This document shows positions 53,866-62,709 of a DNA stretch of 64,000 nucleotides, in pieces. A model generated the notes under the pieces. It made no database searches. It had not been told where the DNA came from and worked only from the letters and a program-made list of their open reading frames with translations. How positions within the stretch are numbered: the first letter of the stretch is position 1; each line of letters begins with the position of its first letter. This DNA comes from Prosthecomicrobium pneumaticum (GTDB taxonomy: Bacteria; Pseudomonadota; Alphaproteobacteria; Rhizobiales; Kaistiaceae), in assembly GCF_014199915.1 (NCBI RefSeq), contig NZ_JACHOO010000012.1, positions 35,421 through 99,420 on the forward strand, read 5' to 3'. The position numbers were made by a program, and so were the translations under genes.

Positions 53866-54282
53866 ATGACGTTGGAAATGGTCGAAGAGTATCGTCCCAC
53901 CGACTCCGAGCCATTCATGAACGAGCGGCAGAGAGAGTATTTCAGGCTGAAACTCCTCACCTGGAAAGACGAGATCCTCAAGGAATCGCGCGAGACGCTG
54001 CAGCACCTGCAGGACGAGAACCAGAACCACCCCGATCTCGCCGATCGGGCCTCTTCCGAGACCGACCGTGCGATCGAGCTGCGCGCCCGGGACCGTCAGC
54101 GCAAGCTGATCGCCAAGATCGATGCCGCCCTGCAGCGGATCGAGGACGGCTCCTACGGCTATTGCGAGGAGACCGGCGAGCCGATCAGCCTGAAGCGGCT
54201 GGACGCCCGCCCGATCGCCACGCTGTCGATCGAGGCGCAGGAGCGGCACGAGCGGCGCGAGCGCGTCTACCGCGACGACTGA
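53866..54282 (+). CDS. dksA: DksA-family RNA polymerase-binding factor, single-cysteine type
   Basis: A 138-residue protein. The coiled coil carries the tip motif DLADRASSETDRA (D57, D60, A62), the catalytic DxxDxA of DksA that enters the polymerase secondary channel and works with ppGpp. The C-terminal zinc-finger region GYCEETGEPISLKRLDARPI keeps only C100 of the four canonical cysteines, with Thr at the second position. Such C/T-type DksA is known in alphaproteobacteria and may work without bound zinc. The ATG follows GAGGG. It has its own promoter and terminator. Confidence 0.95.
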   Translation: MTLEMVEEYRPTDSEPFMNERQREYFRLKLLTWKDEILKESRETLQHLQDENQNHPDLADRASSETDRAIELRARDRQRKLIAKIDAALQRIEDGSYGYCEETGEPISLKRLDARPIATLSIEAQERHERRERVYRDD

Positions 54283-54309
54283 GCGGCCGCGGCGGGCCGC
54301 AAAAGGTAA

Positions 54310-54344
54310 GGGCGCGGGAACGGCATCGTTCTCGCGCCCTTTTT
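54310..54344 (+). terminator. Intrinsic terminator of dksA
   Basis: GGGCGCGGGAAC and GTTCTCGCGCCC pair over 12 bp (one G-U) around GGCATC, followed by TTTTT, 27 bases after the dksA stop. It also separates dksA from the convergent FliO-like gene. Confidence 0.85.
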
Positions 54345-54405
54345 GTTCGCCGCTCGACGATCGGGGGGGAAGGCGCCGTATGGCGCCATGCCCCCGCGCT
54401 TCGGT

Positions 54406-55812
54406 TCAGCGCGGCCGCGAGTTGGAGATCTCGCCGAGCAGGCGCGCCATCTCGCGCTCGAGATCGCCGATCGGCGAGGCGGGCTTCTCGCCCGGCGGCG
54501 GCGCGGCTTCCGGCTCGTCCTCGGGCTGCGGCGCGACCGTTTCGGGCTCCCGCGGGGCAGGGGCCTGCACCGGCGGAGCGGCCGGCCGCGGCTCGGCGCG
54601 GCGCGCGCCGAATACCGGCTCCTCCTCGATCGCCCCGCCCGGAATGTCCGAGAGGCCGTGCTCGTCGTCGAGTTCGTCGTCGTCGAACACCGGCTCCAGC
54701 CGGCTCAGCCGGCCTTCCGGCGGCTTCGGCCGCGGCTGCGGCTGCGGCTGCGGCGGGGCGACGGTCGGCGTCGCCAGCGGCGCGCGGCGCCGGGCCGGCT
54801 CGGCCTGGGGCGCCGGTTCCTCGGCCGGAGGCGCGGCCACCACGGGCGGCGCGACGACCGGCGGCGGCTCGATCGGGGCGCGCGACGGCGCCGGCTGTGC
54901 GACGACGCGCTCCGGGCGATAGGGCCGCACCGGCACGGCGACCGGCAGTTCGGGCAAGGGCGCCGGCTCGGCGGCGGCGGGGCGCGGCGGACGAGGCCCG
55001 CGTTCCGCGGCGCGCGGCTCGGCCTGTGGCGGCGGCTGTGGCGGGGCCGGCTGCGCCGCCGCGTCGCGGGCGCGGCGATTGAGCAGGAAGGGCGGAACGA
55101 GCCGGCCGCGCAGCGGACGGTCGTCCTCTTCCTCGTCGGCCGGAGGCGCCGGCGGCGCGGGTACGGGCTGCGGCTCGGCCGCGGCGGGCGCCTCGACCTC
55201 CGGCTCGTCGGAGAGGATCGGCCGGGCGACCGGCCGGCGGCGCGACGGCTCGTCGATGCCGGAGGTCTCGGCTTCGATCGCGAATTCGGGCAGCACCGGC
55301 GCGACGGGCGGCATCGACGTCGCGGGCGGCGGCTCGATCTCGGCCGCGGCGACGACCGGCGGGCGGCGGGTCTCGGGCGCCCGTGGCGGCTCCGCCGCGC
55401 GCGGCGGTTCGGGCGCGCGGGGCGTCGGCGCGGCGGCGGGACGCGGCGGTTCGGCGCGCGCCGGCTCGATCCGGCCCGTCTCGGGGCGCGCAGTCTGGTC
55501 GGGCCGCGGCCGCGGCACGCGGTGGATGCCGGGCTCGACGACCAGATCGCTCGGTCCGCCGATCAGGATCAGATGCTCGGTCTGGTCGCGCCGGACGAGC
55601 ACCAGCCGGCGGCGGCCGTCGATCGAGAGAGCGTCGACCACCGAGAGCCGCGGTTGGCGCCCGCGTCCCGCCCCGCCGAGCCGGCCGGCCGAGAAGGACC
55701 GGATCAGCCAGACGGCGATCAGGATCAGGACGAGGACGATGGCGAGCGTCACGACGAACTGCACGATCAGCGCGCCCGTGTCGCCGAACATCGGTTGCAG
55801 GAACTCACGCAT
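54406..55812 (-). CDS. fliO: FliO-like flagellar biosynthesis protein with a very long proline-rich tail
   Basis: A 468-residue protein. One membrane helix lies at about residues 12-38 (LIVQFVVTLAIVLVLILIAV), followed by the FliO core (QPRLSVVDALSIDGRRRLVL, then VRRDQTEHLILIGGPSDLVV). FliO assists assembly of the flagellar export gate. The remaining 370 residues are Pro/Ala/Glu/Arg-rich and disordered, ending in a short helix (IGDLEREMARLLGEI). E. coli FliO has about 120 residues. The ATG at 55812 follows AGGAGAGG. No fliP, flhB or other export-gate gene is adjacent, so this may be a split-off remnant of a flagellar cluster. Confidence 0.8.
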   Translation of the reverse strand: MREFLQPMFGDTGALIVQFVVTLAIVLVLILIAVWLIRSFSAGRLGGAGRGRQPRLSVVDALSIDGRRRLVLVRRDQTEHLILIGGPSDLVVEPGIHRVPRPRPDQTARPETGRIEPARAEPPRPAAAPTPRAPEPPRAAEPPRAPETRRPPVVAAAEIEPPPATSMPPVAPVLPEFAIEAETSGIDEPSRRRPVARPILSDEPEVEAPAAAEPQPVPAPPAPPADEEEDDRPLRGRLVPPFLLNRRARDAAAQPAPPQPPPQAEPRAAERGPRPPRPAAAEPAPLPELPVAVPVRPYRPERVVAQPAPSRAPIEPPPVVAPPVVAAPPAEEPAPQAEPARRRAPLATPTVAPPQPQPQPRPKPPEGRLSRLEPVFDDDELDDEHGLSDIPGGAIEEEPVFGARRAEPRPAAPPVQAPAPREPETVAPQPEDEPEAAPPPGEKPASPIGDLEREMARLLGEISNSRPR

Positions 55813-56213
55813 CAACCTCTCCTGGCCCGCCGCCCGTGCCCGATGCCCGCTCGTCGCCCCGGCCTCGGGAAGACGATGGAGGGGCGGGCTGCACGAGGTC
55901 CGGCATGCATTCTGTGGTTTTCCGCCGGGAACTCGGCCTTTTCAAGCCCTTGCACGGCAAAACCGGTTGAGAAAGCGCAAACGGACGCGCTGTGTCTCGC
56001 GGACGCATCGCCGCGGCGGTCGTCCCACCCCGCCGGCGACCGGTCCGATGCCGCTCCCGTGCGGCGATCCCCGGGCGATCCCGTTGAATTCGCGTGACGT
56101 CCTCGGCCATTCTGGCCAAGGATCGGACGGGCGCGATTCGAAGGCGGAGCGCCCGGACGAGGAGTGGCGGGCGCGGTGGCGCCCCGACAGGCACGAGCCC
56201 GGAGCCGAACGAC
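55813..56213. other. Divergent gap between fliO and cckA
   Basis: About 400 bases separate the two divergent genes. The middle (about 55900-55990) is locally AT-richer and should hold both promoters, but I find no convincing -35/-10 pair. The cckA frame is open back to a GTG at 56094, without a ribosome-binding site there. No other gene is visible. Confidence 0.4.
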
Positions 56214-58820
56214 GTGCAGCGTGCCGAAGGCCGCGAGGCGATCAACGACAGCAGCGACGGTTCCGCGGGCATCGCGCATCCCGAGGCAGCCGTCGATCGC
56301 TTCGATGCGGCGCGCGGCATCGGCCGGCTGCTCGTGCTCGCCGCGGTGCTCGTCGGAGCGGTGATCGCCTTCGCCTTCCTGCCCGCCGCCGCGGCGCAGC
56401 CCTTCGTGCTCGCGCTGCTCGGCCTGCTCTCCGTCGTCGGCGTCTTCACCCTCTTCGCCGCGGCGATCGGTCTTCTGCGCTTCGGCAGCCGCCGCGAGGG
56501 CGAGACGATCGCCCGCGCCTTTCTCGACGGCATGTCGGACGGGCTGGTGCTCGCCGATGCGGAGGGCCGGCTCGTCTATGCGAACGCCGCCTATGCCCGG
56601 CTGACCGGCGCCGAGGGCGAGCGCGACCTCAGATCCGTCGAGCGCGCCTTCGGCGGCGATCCGGTCGGCAGCGACGCCGTCTTCCGCCTGTCGCGCGCGC
56701 TCCGCGAGGGCCGCATGGCGGTCGAGGAGGTGCGGCTCACCCGTCCGCTCGCCGTCCCCGCGATCGCCGGGGCGCGCTGGTATCGCATCGCGGTGCGGCC
56801 GCTCGCGCTCGGCGACGGCTCCGGCCGCGGCGCCGTTTCGCGCCTCTTCGCCGGGGATCGCCGCACGCTCGCCGTCTGGCAGATCGCCGACATCACCGCC
56901 GATCGCGAGCAGCAGGAGACGGCTTTCCAGGAACTGCAGCACGCGATCGACTATCTCGACCACGCCCCGGCCGGCTTTCTCTCCGCCGAGCCCGACGGCC
57001 GCATCGTCTATCTCAACGCGACGCTCGCCGACTGGCTCGGCATCGATCTCGCCCGTTTCGAGCCCGGCGGGCTCCGGCTGCGCGACATCATCCGCGGCGA
57101 CGGCGCGGCGCTTCTCGCCGCCGCCGAAGGGACGGGCGAGAGCCGTACCGAGATCGTCGATCTCGACCTCCTGAAGCGGAACGGCCAGAGCCTGCCGGTC
57201 CGCCTGCTGCACCGCGTGCCCTATGCCGACGGGGCGCCCGGCGCCACCCGCACCATCGTGCTCAACCGCAGCCGCGGCGGCGACGTCGAGGACGATCTGC
57301 GCGCCGTCGAGGTGCGCTTCAACCGGTTCTTCAATCACACGCCCTTCGCCATCGCGACGATCGACCGGCGCGGCCGCATCGGCCGCACCAATGCGCCCTT
57401 CCTGCGCCTGTTCGGGCCGCAGCCGGGCGACGGCCGCCGCCGCTTCGTCGATCTCGTCGTCGAGGGCGACCGCTCGAGCCTCGAAACCGCGCTCGAATAC
57501 GCTTTCGCCGGCCGCAGCGACATGCCGCCGGTCGATGCCACCGTCGCCGCCGACGGCGCGCGCAGCGTCCGCTTCTACATCTCGCCGATCGCCGACGCCT
57601 CGGAGGACGAGGACGAGATGGCGACCGCCTATGCGCTCGACATGACGGACCAGCGGGCGCTCGAGCTGCAGCTGCGCCAGGCGCAGAAGATGGAGGCGGT
57701 CGGCCAGCTCGCCGGCGGCATCGCGCACGATTTCAACAATGTGCTGACCGCCATCATCGGCTTCTCCGATCTCCTCCTCACCAATCACAAGGCGAGCGAC
57801 CCGTCCTTCCAGGACATCATGAACATCAAGCAGAACGCCAACCGCGCGGCCGGCCTCGTCCGCCAGCTCCTGGCGTTCTCGCGCAAGCAGACCATGCTGC
57901 CGCAGGTGATCGCGGTCGGCGACCTGCTGTCGGACGTCTCCGTCCTCCTCGAGCGGCTGGTCGGCGAGAAGGTCAAGCTCGCCTTCGTGCACGGCCGCGA
58001 CCTGTGGCCGATCCGTGCCGACGCCAACCAGCTCGAGCAGGTCGTCATCAACCTCGCCGTCAATGCGCGCGACGCGATGCCGAAAGGCGGCACGCTCACC
58101 ATCCGCACCCGCAACGTCGCCGCCGACGAGGTGGCGGGCTTCCCCTACAAGTCGCTGCCGGCCGCCGACTATGTCCTGCTCGAGGTCGAGGACACCGGCA
58201 CCGGCATCCCGCCCGAGATCCAGGGTCGCATCTTCGAGCCCTTCTTCTCGACCAAGGAGGTCGGCAAGGGCACCGGCCTCGGCCTCGCCACCGTCTATGG
58301 CATCGTCCGCCAGACCGGCGGCCACATCCATTTCACCACCGAGGCCGGCCGCGGCACGGTGTTCCACATCTTCGTGCCGCGCCACGTCCAGGCGGTGCCG
58401 GCAAAGCCGAAGCGCGCGCCCGACAAGCCGCCGGAGCACGCCGACCTGACCGGCAGCGCCTCGATCCTGATCGTCGAGGACCAGGAGGCGATCCGCATCG
58501 TCGCCGCCCGGGCGCTCGCCTCGCGCGGCTACAGCGTGCACGAGGCGGCGTCGGGCCTCGAGGCGCTCGATTTCATCCGCACGAGCGGCATCCCGGTCGA
58601 TCTCGTCGTCTCCGACGTCGTCATGCCCGAACTCGACGGTCCCTCGCTGCTGCGCGAGCTGCGCAAGGATCACCCCAATCTCAAGATCATCTTCGTCTCG
58701 GGCTATGCCGAGGACGCCTTCGCGCGCAACCTGCCGCCCGGCGAGGTGTTCGGCTTCCTCCCCAAGCCCTTCACGATCAAGGAGCTCGTCACCGCGGTGA
58801 AGGAGACGCTCGGCCAATGA
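56214..58820 (+). CDS. cckA: Cell-cycle hybrid histidine kinase CckA
   Basis: About 868 residues. Two membrane helices lie at about 37-87, then PAS-type domains at about 100-420 ([40 protein letters not shown] and [20 protein letters not shown]). The HisKA helix carries the phospho-histidine near 505 in [20 protein letters not shown]. The ATPase domain has [14 protein letters not shown] and [10 protein letters not shown], and the C-terminal receiver has its aspartate near 801 in [13 protein letters not shown]. CckA phosphorylates CtrA and CpdR through ChpT and is essential in most alphaproteobacteria. The start is uncertain: I use the GTG at 56214 (GGAG 9 bases upstream). The stop overlaps the P450 start (ATGA). 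Confidence 0.96.
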   Translation: MQRAEGREAINDSSDGSAGIAHPEAAVDRFDAARGIGRLLVLAAVLVGAVIAFAFLPAAAAQPFVLALLGLLSVVGVFTLFAAAIGLLRFGSRREGETIARAFLDGMSDGLVLADAEGRLVYANAAYARLTGAEGERDLRSVERAFGGDPVGSDAVFRLSRALREGRMAVEEVRLTRPLAVPAIAGARWYRIAVRPLALGDGSGRGAVSRLFAGDRRTLAVWQIADITADREQQETAFQELQHAIDYLDHAPAGFLSAEPDGRIVYLNATLADWLGIDLARFEPGGLRLRDIIRGDGAALLAAAEGTGESRTEIVDLDLLKRNGQSLPVRLLHRVPYADGAPGATRTIVLNRSRGGDVEDDLRAVEVRFNRFFNHTPFAIATIDRRGRIGRTNAPFLRLFGPQPGDGRRRFVDLVVEGDRSSLETALEYAFAGRSDMPPVDATVAADGARSVRFYISPIADASEDEDEMATAYALDMTDQRALELQLRQAQKMEAVGQLAGGIAHDFNNVLTAIIGFSDLLLTNHKASDPSFQDIMNIKQNANRAAGLVRQLLAFSRKQTMLPQVIAVGDLLSDVSVLLERLVGEKVKLAFVHGRDLWPIRADANQLEQVVINLAVNARDAMPKGGTLTIRTRNVAADEVAGFPYKSLPAADYVLLEVEDTGTGIPPEIQGRIFEPFFSTKEVGKGTGLGLATVYGIVRQTGGHIHFTTEAGRGTVFHIFVPRHVQAVPAKPKRAPDKPPEHADLTGSASILIVEDQEAIRIVAARALASRGYSVHEAASGLEALDFIRTSGIPVDLVVSDVVMPELDGPSLLRELRKDHPNLKIIFVSGYAEDAFARNLPPGEVFGFLPKPFTIKELVTAVKETLGQ

Positions 58821-60067
58821 GCGGCGCGCTGCCCGCCTCCTTCGCGATCGATGCGGCGACCGCCCGCGTCCGGCTCGACCAGCACGATCCGGCCTTCGTC
58901 GCCGACCCTTACGTCGCCTTCGCCGCGACGCGGGCGCTCGGCCCGGCCTTCTTCTGGGAGGATCACCGGCTGTGGTGCTTCACCGAGGCCGAGGCGGTCA
59001 ACGCGCTGTTGCGCGACCGCCGGCTCGGCCGCGAGATCCTGCACGTCGCGACGCGCGAGGAGCTCGGCATGCCCGAGGAACCGGCGCACACGCGGCCCTT
59101 CTACGATCTCGACCGGCTGACCATGCTGTCGCGCGAGCCGCCGGCCCACACCCGGCTGCGCACCCTCGTCAACCGGGCCTTCGTCTCCCGCCAGATCGAG
59201 CGGCTGCGGCCGCGCATCGCCACGCTCTGCCATAGGCTGATCGACGGCTTCGAGGCGGCCGGCTCGGTCGACCTCATCGCCGCTTTCGCGACGCCGATCC
59301 CGGTGACGATCATCGCCGAGATGATGGGCGTGCCGGTCGACATGGCGCCGCAATTGCTCGACTGGTCGCACCGCATGGTGGCGATGTACCAGTTCGGCCG
59401 TTCGACCGAGACGGAGCTGTCGGCCGTCGCGGCGACCGAGGCCTTCGTCGGGTTTCTCCGCGGCTATGTCGCCGAGCGGCGCGGCGCCCCGGCCGACGAT
59501 CTGATCAGCGTGCTGATCGCGGCGGAGGCGGATGGCGAGCGGCTCTCCGAGGACGAGCTGATCGCCTCCTGCATCCTGCTCCTGAACGCCGGCCACGAGG
59601 CGACCGTGCATTCGATCGGCAATGCGGTGAAGGCGATCCTCGAATCGGGGCTCGACACGGCCGGCTGGTTCGCCCGCCCCGGCGGGCCGGAGGCCGTCGC
59701 CGAGGAGGCGCTGCGCTTCGATCCGCCGCTCCATCTCTTCCAGCGCTATGTGCTCGAACCCTGCGAGATCGCCGGCATCGCCTTCTCGAAGGGCGACAGC
59801 CTCGGCCTGCTGCTCGGCGCGGCGAACCGCGACGCGGCGCGTTTTGCCGATCCCGACCGGTTCGATCCGGCCCGCCCGGTGCGGCCGCATCTCGCCTTCG
59901 GCGCCGGCATCCATTTCTGCATCGGCGCGCCGCTCGCCCGGCTCGAGCTCGAAGTCGCGCTGCCGATCCTCTTCGAGCGCCTGCCGCGGCTCGCCCTCGC
60001 GGGCGCGCCCCGCTATCGCGACAGCTGGCATTTTCACGGCCTCGAACGGCTCGACGTCGCCTGGTGA
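58817..60067 (+). CDS. Cytochrome P450
   Basis: A 416-residue soluble bacterial P450. The I-helix reads ILLLNAGHEATVHSIGNAV; the ExxR motif is EEALRF; the heme loop is FGAGIHFCIGAPLARLELEV with the Cys ligand near residue 368. Substrate-side regions such as MLSREPPAHTRLRTLVNRAF are typical of CYP families acting on terpenes or fatty acids, but the substrate cannot be named. It overlaps the cckA stop by 4 bases, an odd partner for a master kinase. No redox partner is adjacent; a P450-type ferredoxin and its reductase lie about 11 kb upstream. Confidence 0.94.
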   Translation: MSGALPASFAIDAATARVRLDQHDPAFVADPYVAFAATRALGPAFFWEDHRLWCFTEAEAVNALLRDRRLGREILHVATREELGMPEEPAHTRPFYDLDRLTMLSREPPAHTRLRTLVNRAFVSRQIERLRPRIATLCHRLIDGFEAAGSVDLIAAFATPIPVTIIAEMMGVPVDMAPQLLDWSHRMVAMYQFGRSTETELSAVAATEAFVGFLRGYVAERRGAPADDLISVLIAAEADGERLSEDELIASCILLLNAGHEATVHSIGNAVKAILESGLDTAGWFARPGGPEAVAEEALRFDPPLHLFQRYVLEPCEIAGIAFSKGDSLGLLLGAANRDAARFADPDRFDPARPVRPHLAFGAGIHFCIGAPLARLELEVALPILFERLPRLALAGAPRYRDSWHFHGLERLDVAW

Positions 60068-60155
60068 GCGGGCGCGCCCCGTCGCCGGCCGGCCACGAAA
60101 AAGGCCCAATCCCGGCGCCTGTCGGCCGGGCGGAAAAGAGCCTCGGGAGGACCTG

Positions 60156-60530
60156 TTGAAGAAAGCCGCCGCGTTGATCTCGATCCTCGCCTTTTCGGCG
60201 CCGGCCGCGGCGCAGCAGGTGGTCGACGGCACCGACAGCGGGCTCGATCCCGCGGTGGTCCGGTCGATCGGTGCGCTCGCCACCCGCGATTTCGCCGCCC
60301 CGGCCGATGCGCGCCTGCGCAATCTCAAGAAGTCGCTCGCCCGCAACGGCCACGGCTATTGCGGCGAGGTGAGCCCCGGCGGCGCCGGCGCCTTCGTGCC
60401 CTTCCACGCGATCGTCGAGGAGAACGGCGATACCTCGCTCCTCCTCCTCTCCGACTTCACGCGCCCCGGCGCGACCGGCCATCTCGACATCGCGCAGCGC
60501 CTCCTGAAGAATTTCGGCTGCACGCCCTGA
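60156..60530 (+). CDS. Small exported hypothetical protein
   Basis: A 124-residue protein. The signal peptide (KKAAALISILAFSAPAAAQQ) is placed correctly by a TTG start at 60156 behind GGGAGG at 5 bases. The mature part has LDPAVVRSIGALATRDFAAP, LKKSLARNGHGYCGEVSPGG, FVPFHAIVEENGDTSLLLL and one more Cys near the end (NFGCTP), so a single disulfide is possible. I do not recognise the family. The order and spacing suggest read-through from the P450 gene. Confidence 0.7.
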   Translation: MKKAAALISILAFSAPAAAQQVVDGTDSGLDPAVVRSIGALATRDFAAPADARLRNLKKSLARNGHGYCGEVSPGGAGAFVPFHAIVEENGDTSLLLLSDFTRPGATGHLDIAQRLLKNFGCTP

Positions 60531-60637
60531 GCGAGACCGGCTGCGCCCGAGGCAGCGGGGCGCGGCACCGGCTGTGCAGCACGGCCGCGATGCGCCGACT
60601 GCGATGCGTCGAAAGGACGAGCACAACGCCTGGCTCC

Positions 60638-60723
60638 CCCTCTCCCGCCGCGCGAAGTCGGCTGCAGCCGACTTCGCCTTTTTCACGCTCGGCTCGGCAA
60701 CAGCCGAGCCGAGTGGGAGAGGG
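60638..60723. repeat. Composite nested-hairpin repeat, copy B
   Basis: Outer arms CCCTCTCCCGC and TGGGAGAGGG enclose two inner hairpins. The first is the fully self-complementary GCGAAGTCGGCTGCAGCCGA plus CTTCGC; the second is CTCGGCTCGGC-AACA-GCCGAGCCGAG, separated by CTTTTTCAC. Compared with copy A, the first loop has changed from TGTT to TGCA. Confidence 0.85.
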
Positions 60724-60917
60724 CCGGGGTGAGGGCTCTTTCTTTCTCTTCGGCTGGCACCGCAAGACACCCTCACCCTTCCGGCCTAACCGTCTCGGTC
60801 GCTGTCGCTCCCTGCGACGCCAAGGCCGGAAGCCCTCTCCCGCAAGCGGGAGAGGGGGAACCCGGCCGTGCGGCACGGTCGCGATGCGTCGACCGAACGA
60901 GCACAACGCCTGGCTCC

Positions 60918-61003
60918 CCCTCTCCCGCCGCGCGAAGTCGGCTGCAGCCGACTTCGCCTTTTTCGCGCTCGGCTCGGCAACAGCCGAGCCGAGTGGGAGA
61001 GGG
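60918..61003. repeat. Composite nested-hairpin repeat, copy C
   Basis: Identical to copy B except for G instead of A at the base corresponding to 60685. It lies 280 bases downstream, within the same 120-bp direct repeat. Confidence 0.85.
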
Positions 61004-61050
61004 CCGGGGTGAGGGCCTTCCCTTTCTTCTCCGGGCGCGCAGAGCCCCCC

Positions 61051-61971
61051 TCAGCCGGCGAGCGCCACCGCGATCTCCGCCGCCAGCCGGGCGTTGTTCT
61101 TCACGAGCGCGATGTTGGTCGCGAGGCTGCGGCCTGCCGTGATCTCGAACAGGTGCTGCAGCACGAAGGGCGTCACCGCCTTCGCCCGCACGCCGCGGCG
61201 TTCGGCCTCGGCGATCGCGGCCGCGATGAAGACCTCCATCTCGGCGGCCGGGATCTCGGCTTCGGCCGGCACCGGATTGGCGACGAGCATCCCGCCCGCG
61301 AGCCCGAGCCGGCGCCGCGCCGCGGCGAAGGCGGCGATGCCGGCGGCGTCGTCGATGCGCAGCGGCGAGGGCAGGCCGCTCTCGCGCGACCAGAAGGCCG
61401 GAAAGCCGTCCTGCCCGACCGTCACCACCGGCACGCCCTCGGTCTCGAGCACTTCGAGCGTCTTCGGAATGTCGAGCAGCGCCTTCGCGCCGGCGCAGAC
61501 GACGACGACGCCGGTCTTGCCGAGTTCCGGCAGGTCGGCGGAAATGTCGAAGCTCGTCTCCGCGCCGCGATGCACGCCGCCGATGCCGCCGGTCGCGAAC
61601 ACCGCGATGCCGGCCCGCTCGGCGGCGATCATCGTCGCCGCGACGGTGGTCGAGCCCGGCCGGCCGGTGGCGAGCGCATAGGCGAGATCGGCGCGCGACA
61701 GTTTCATCACGCCCTCCGCCTTGGCGAGCGCGACGAGGTCCTCGTCCGACAGGCCGACCCGGATCCGGCCCTCCCAGATGGCGATCGTCGCCGGCACCGC
61801 GCCGGCCGCGCGCACCACGTCCTCGACGGCGCGGGCGGTCTCGACATTCTGCGGCCAGGGCATGCCGTGCGTGACGATGGTCGATTCGAGCGCGACGAGC
61901 GGCCGGCCGGCGGCGCGCGCGGCCGCGGCCTCGGCACCGAAGAGGACGAGATCGTCGGAAAGGGCGGTCAT
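61051..61971 (-). CDS. psuG: Pseudouridine-5'-phosphate glycosidase
   Basis: A 306-residue enzyme that cleaves pseudouridine-5'-P to uracil and ribose-5-P. Motifs are RPLVALESTIVTHGMPWPQN, ATIAIWEGRIRVGLSDED, VMKLSRADLAYALATGRPGS (with the likely catalytic lysine), VFATGGIGGVHRGAETSFDI and FVLQHLFEITAGRSLATNIA. PsuK, the pseudouridine kinase that normally feeds it, is not adjacent on either side within the window. It probably recycles modified nucleosides from RNA turnover. Repeat block 3 lies directly after it. Confidence 0.95.
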   Translation of the reverse strand: MTALSDDLVLFGAEAAAARAAGRPLVALESTIVTHGMPWPQNVETARAVEDVVRAAGAVPATIAIWEGRIRVGLSDEDLVALAKAEGVMKLSRADLAYALATGRPGSTTVAATMIAAERAGIAVFATGGIGGVHRGAETSFDISADLPELGKTGVVVVCAGAKALLDIPKTLEVLETEGVPVVTVGQDGFPAFWSRESGLPSPLRIDDAAGIAAFAAARRRLGLAGGMLVANPVPAEAEIPAAEMEVFIAAAIAEAERRGVRAKAVTPFVLQHLFEITAGRSLATNIALVKNNARLAAEIAVALAG

Positions 61972-62072
61972 GGGCGAATCACTCGCGATCGGAGCGCAGG
62001 GGCGGCGCCGGGGGAGGGGCCACGGGCGGCCGAGCCGGCCCGGGAGGTCGGACGACCATGGACGAGCGGCGC

Positions 62073-62123
62073 GCCGGGCTCAAGTCTTCGCCGGGCTCGA
62101 GCCTTCGCCGGGCTCGAGTCTCG
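62073..62123. repeat. Three tandem 17-bp repeats
   Basis: GCCGGGCTCAAGTCTTC, GCCGGGCTCGAGCCTTC and GCCGGGCTCGAGTCTCG follow without spacing in the gap between psuG and the Lrp-type gene, 24 bases beyond the end of the latter. Each contains a CTCGAG-like core. Confidence 0.7.
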
Positions 62124-62147
62124 CCCGCCTTTCTCCCCCGCGGCCTC

Positions 62148-62600
62148 TCAGCGCTCGATCTTGGTGGCGAGGACGATGGAGGAATTGGTCCGCTCCACCC
62201 CCTCGATCGCCGCGATCGTGTCGATCAGTCCGTCGAGCGCCGCGAGATCGGCCGCCTCGACGATGCCGATCAGATCGTATTCCCCGCTGATCGCGTGCAG
62301 CGTCACCACTTCGGGAATGGCGGCGAGCCGCGCCTCGATCCGGCTGCCGAGCCGGCCGGCGATCTTGATCAGCACATGGGCGCGCACTCGGCCGGCGGCG
62401 AAGGCGGTGCCGAGGCGCACCGTATAACCGGCGATCACGCCGCGCCGCTCGAGCCGCTCGAGCCGGGCATAGACGCTCGCCCGCGACAGGCCGGCCGCCC
62501 GGCCGAGCTCGACGATCGAGCGGCGCGCATTCTCGCGCAGCAGGGCGAGCAGCGTGCGGTCCGTCGGATCGAGCGTCAGATCGTCGGCAGAGATAGACAT
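62148..62600 (-). CDS. Lrp/AsnC-family transcriptional regulator
   Basis: A 150-residue feast/famine regulator. The N-terminal helix-turn-helix (LDPTDRTLLALLRENARRSI, then ELGRAAGLSRASVYARLERL) is followed by the RAM ligand domain (EVVTLHAISGEYDLIGIVEA, then IDTIAAIEGVERTNSSIVLA). It diverges from a saccharopine-dehydrogenase-type gene across 109 bases, so it most likely controls that gene in response to an amino acid such as lysine. The ligand is inferred from context. Confidence 0.93.
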   Translation of the reverse strand: MSISADDLTLDPTDRTLLALLRENARRSIVELGRAAGLSRASVYARLERLERRGVIAGYTVRLGTAFAAGRVRAHVLIKIAGRLGSRIEARLAAIPEVVTLHAISGEYDLIGIVEAADLAALDGLIDTIAAIEGVERTNSSIVLATKIER

Positions 62601-62621
62601 TCTGTCGGAAATCTACCGCCG

Positions 62622-62648
62622 TTCCGTCCAGTCTGCAATCTTCCGTCC
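62622..62648. promoter_or_regulatory. Candidate Lrp-type binding region
   Basis: Two direct copies of TTCCGTCC (62622-62629 and 62641-62648) are 19 bases apart, about two helical turns, in the short divergent gap between the Lrp-type gene and the dehydrogenase gene. Same-face spacing fits an oligomeric Lrp-type regulator. Confidence 0.35.
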
Positions 62649-62709
62649 GGACGCGCCGCCCCGCTACCGTTGCCCCGGAAGAGGGATCGGACGGACGAGG
62701 GGAAAGATC

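Larger units (their letters stand above)
60531..61050. repeat. Intergenic palindromic repeat block 3 (REP-like)
   Basis: The gap between the exported hypothetical gene and psuG is almost wholly repeats. A 120-bp unit, starting ACGAGCACAACGCCTGGCTC, occurs at 60617-60736 and 60897-61016 with a single base difference. Each copy contains a composite nested-hairpin module. Between them lies the CACCCTCACCCTTCCGGCCT module, also seen in blocks 1 and 2, and a simple CCCTCTCCCGC hairpin. No gene is visible. Confidence 0.88.
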
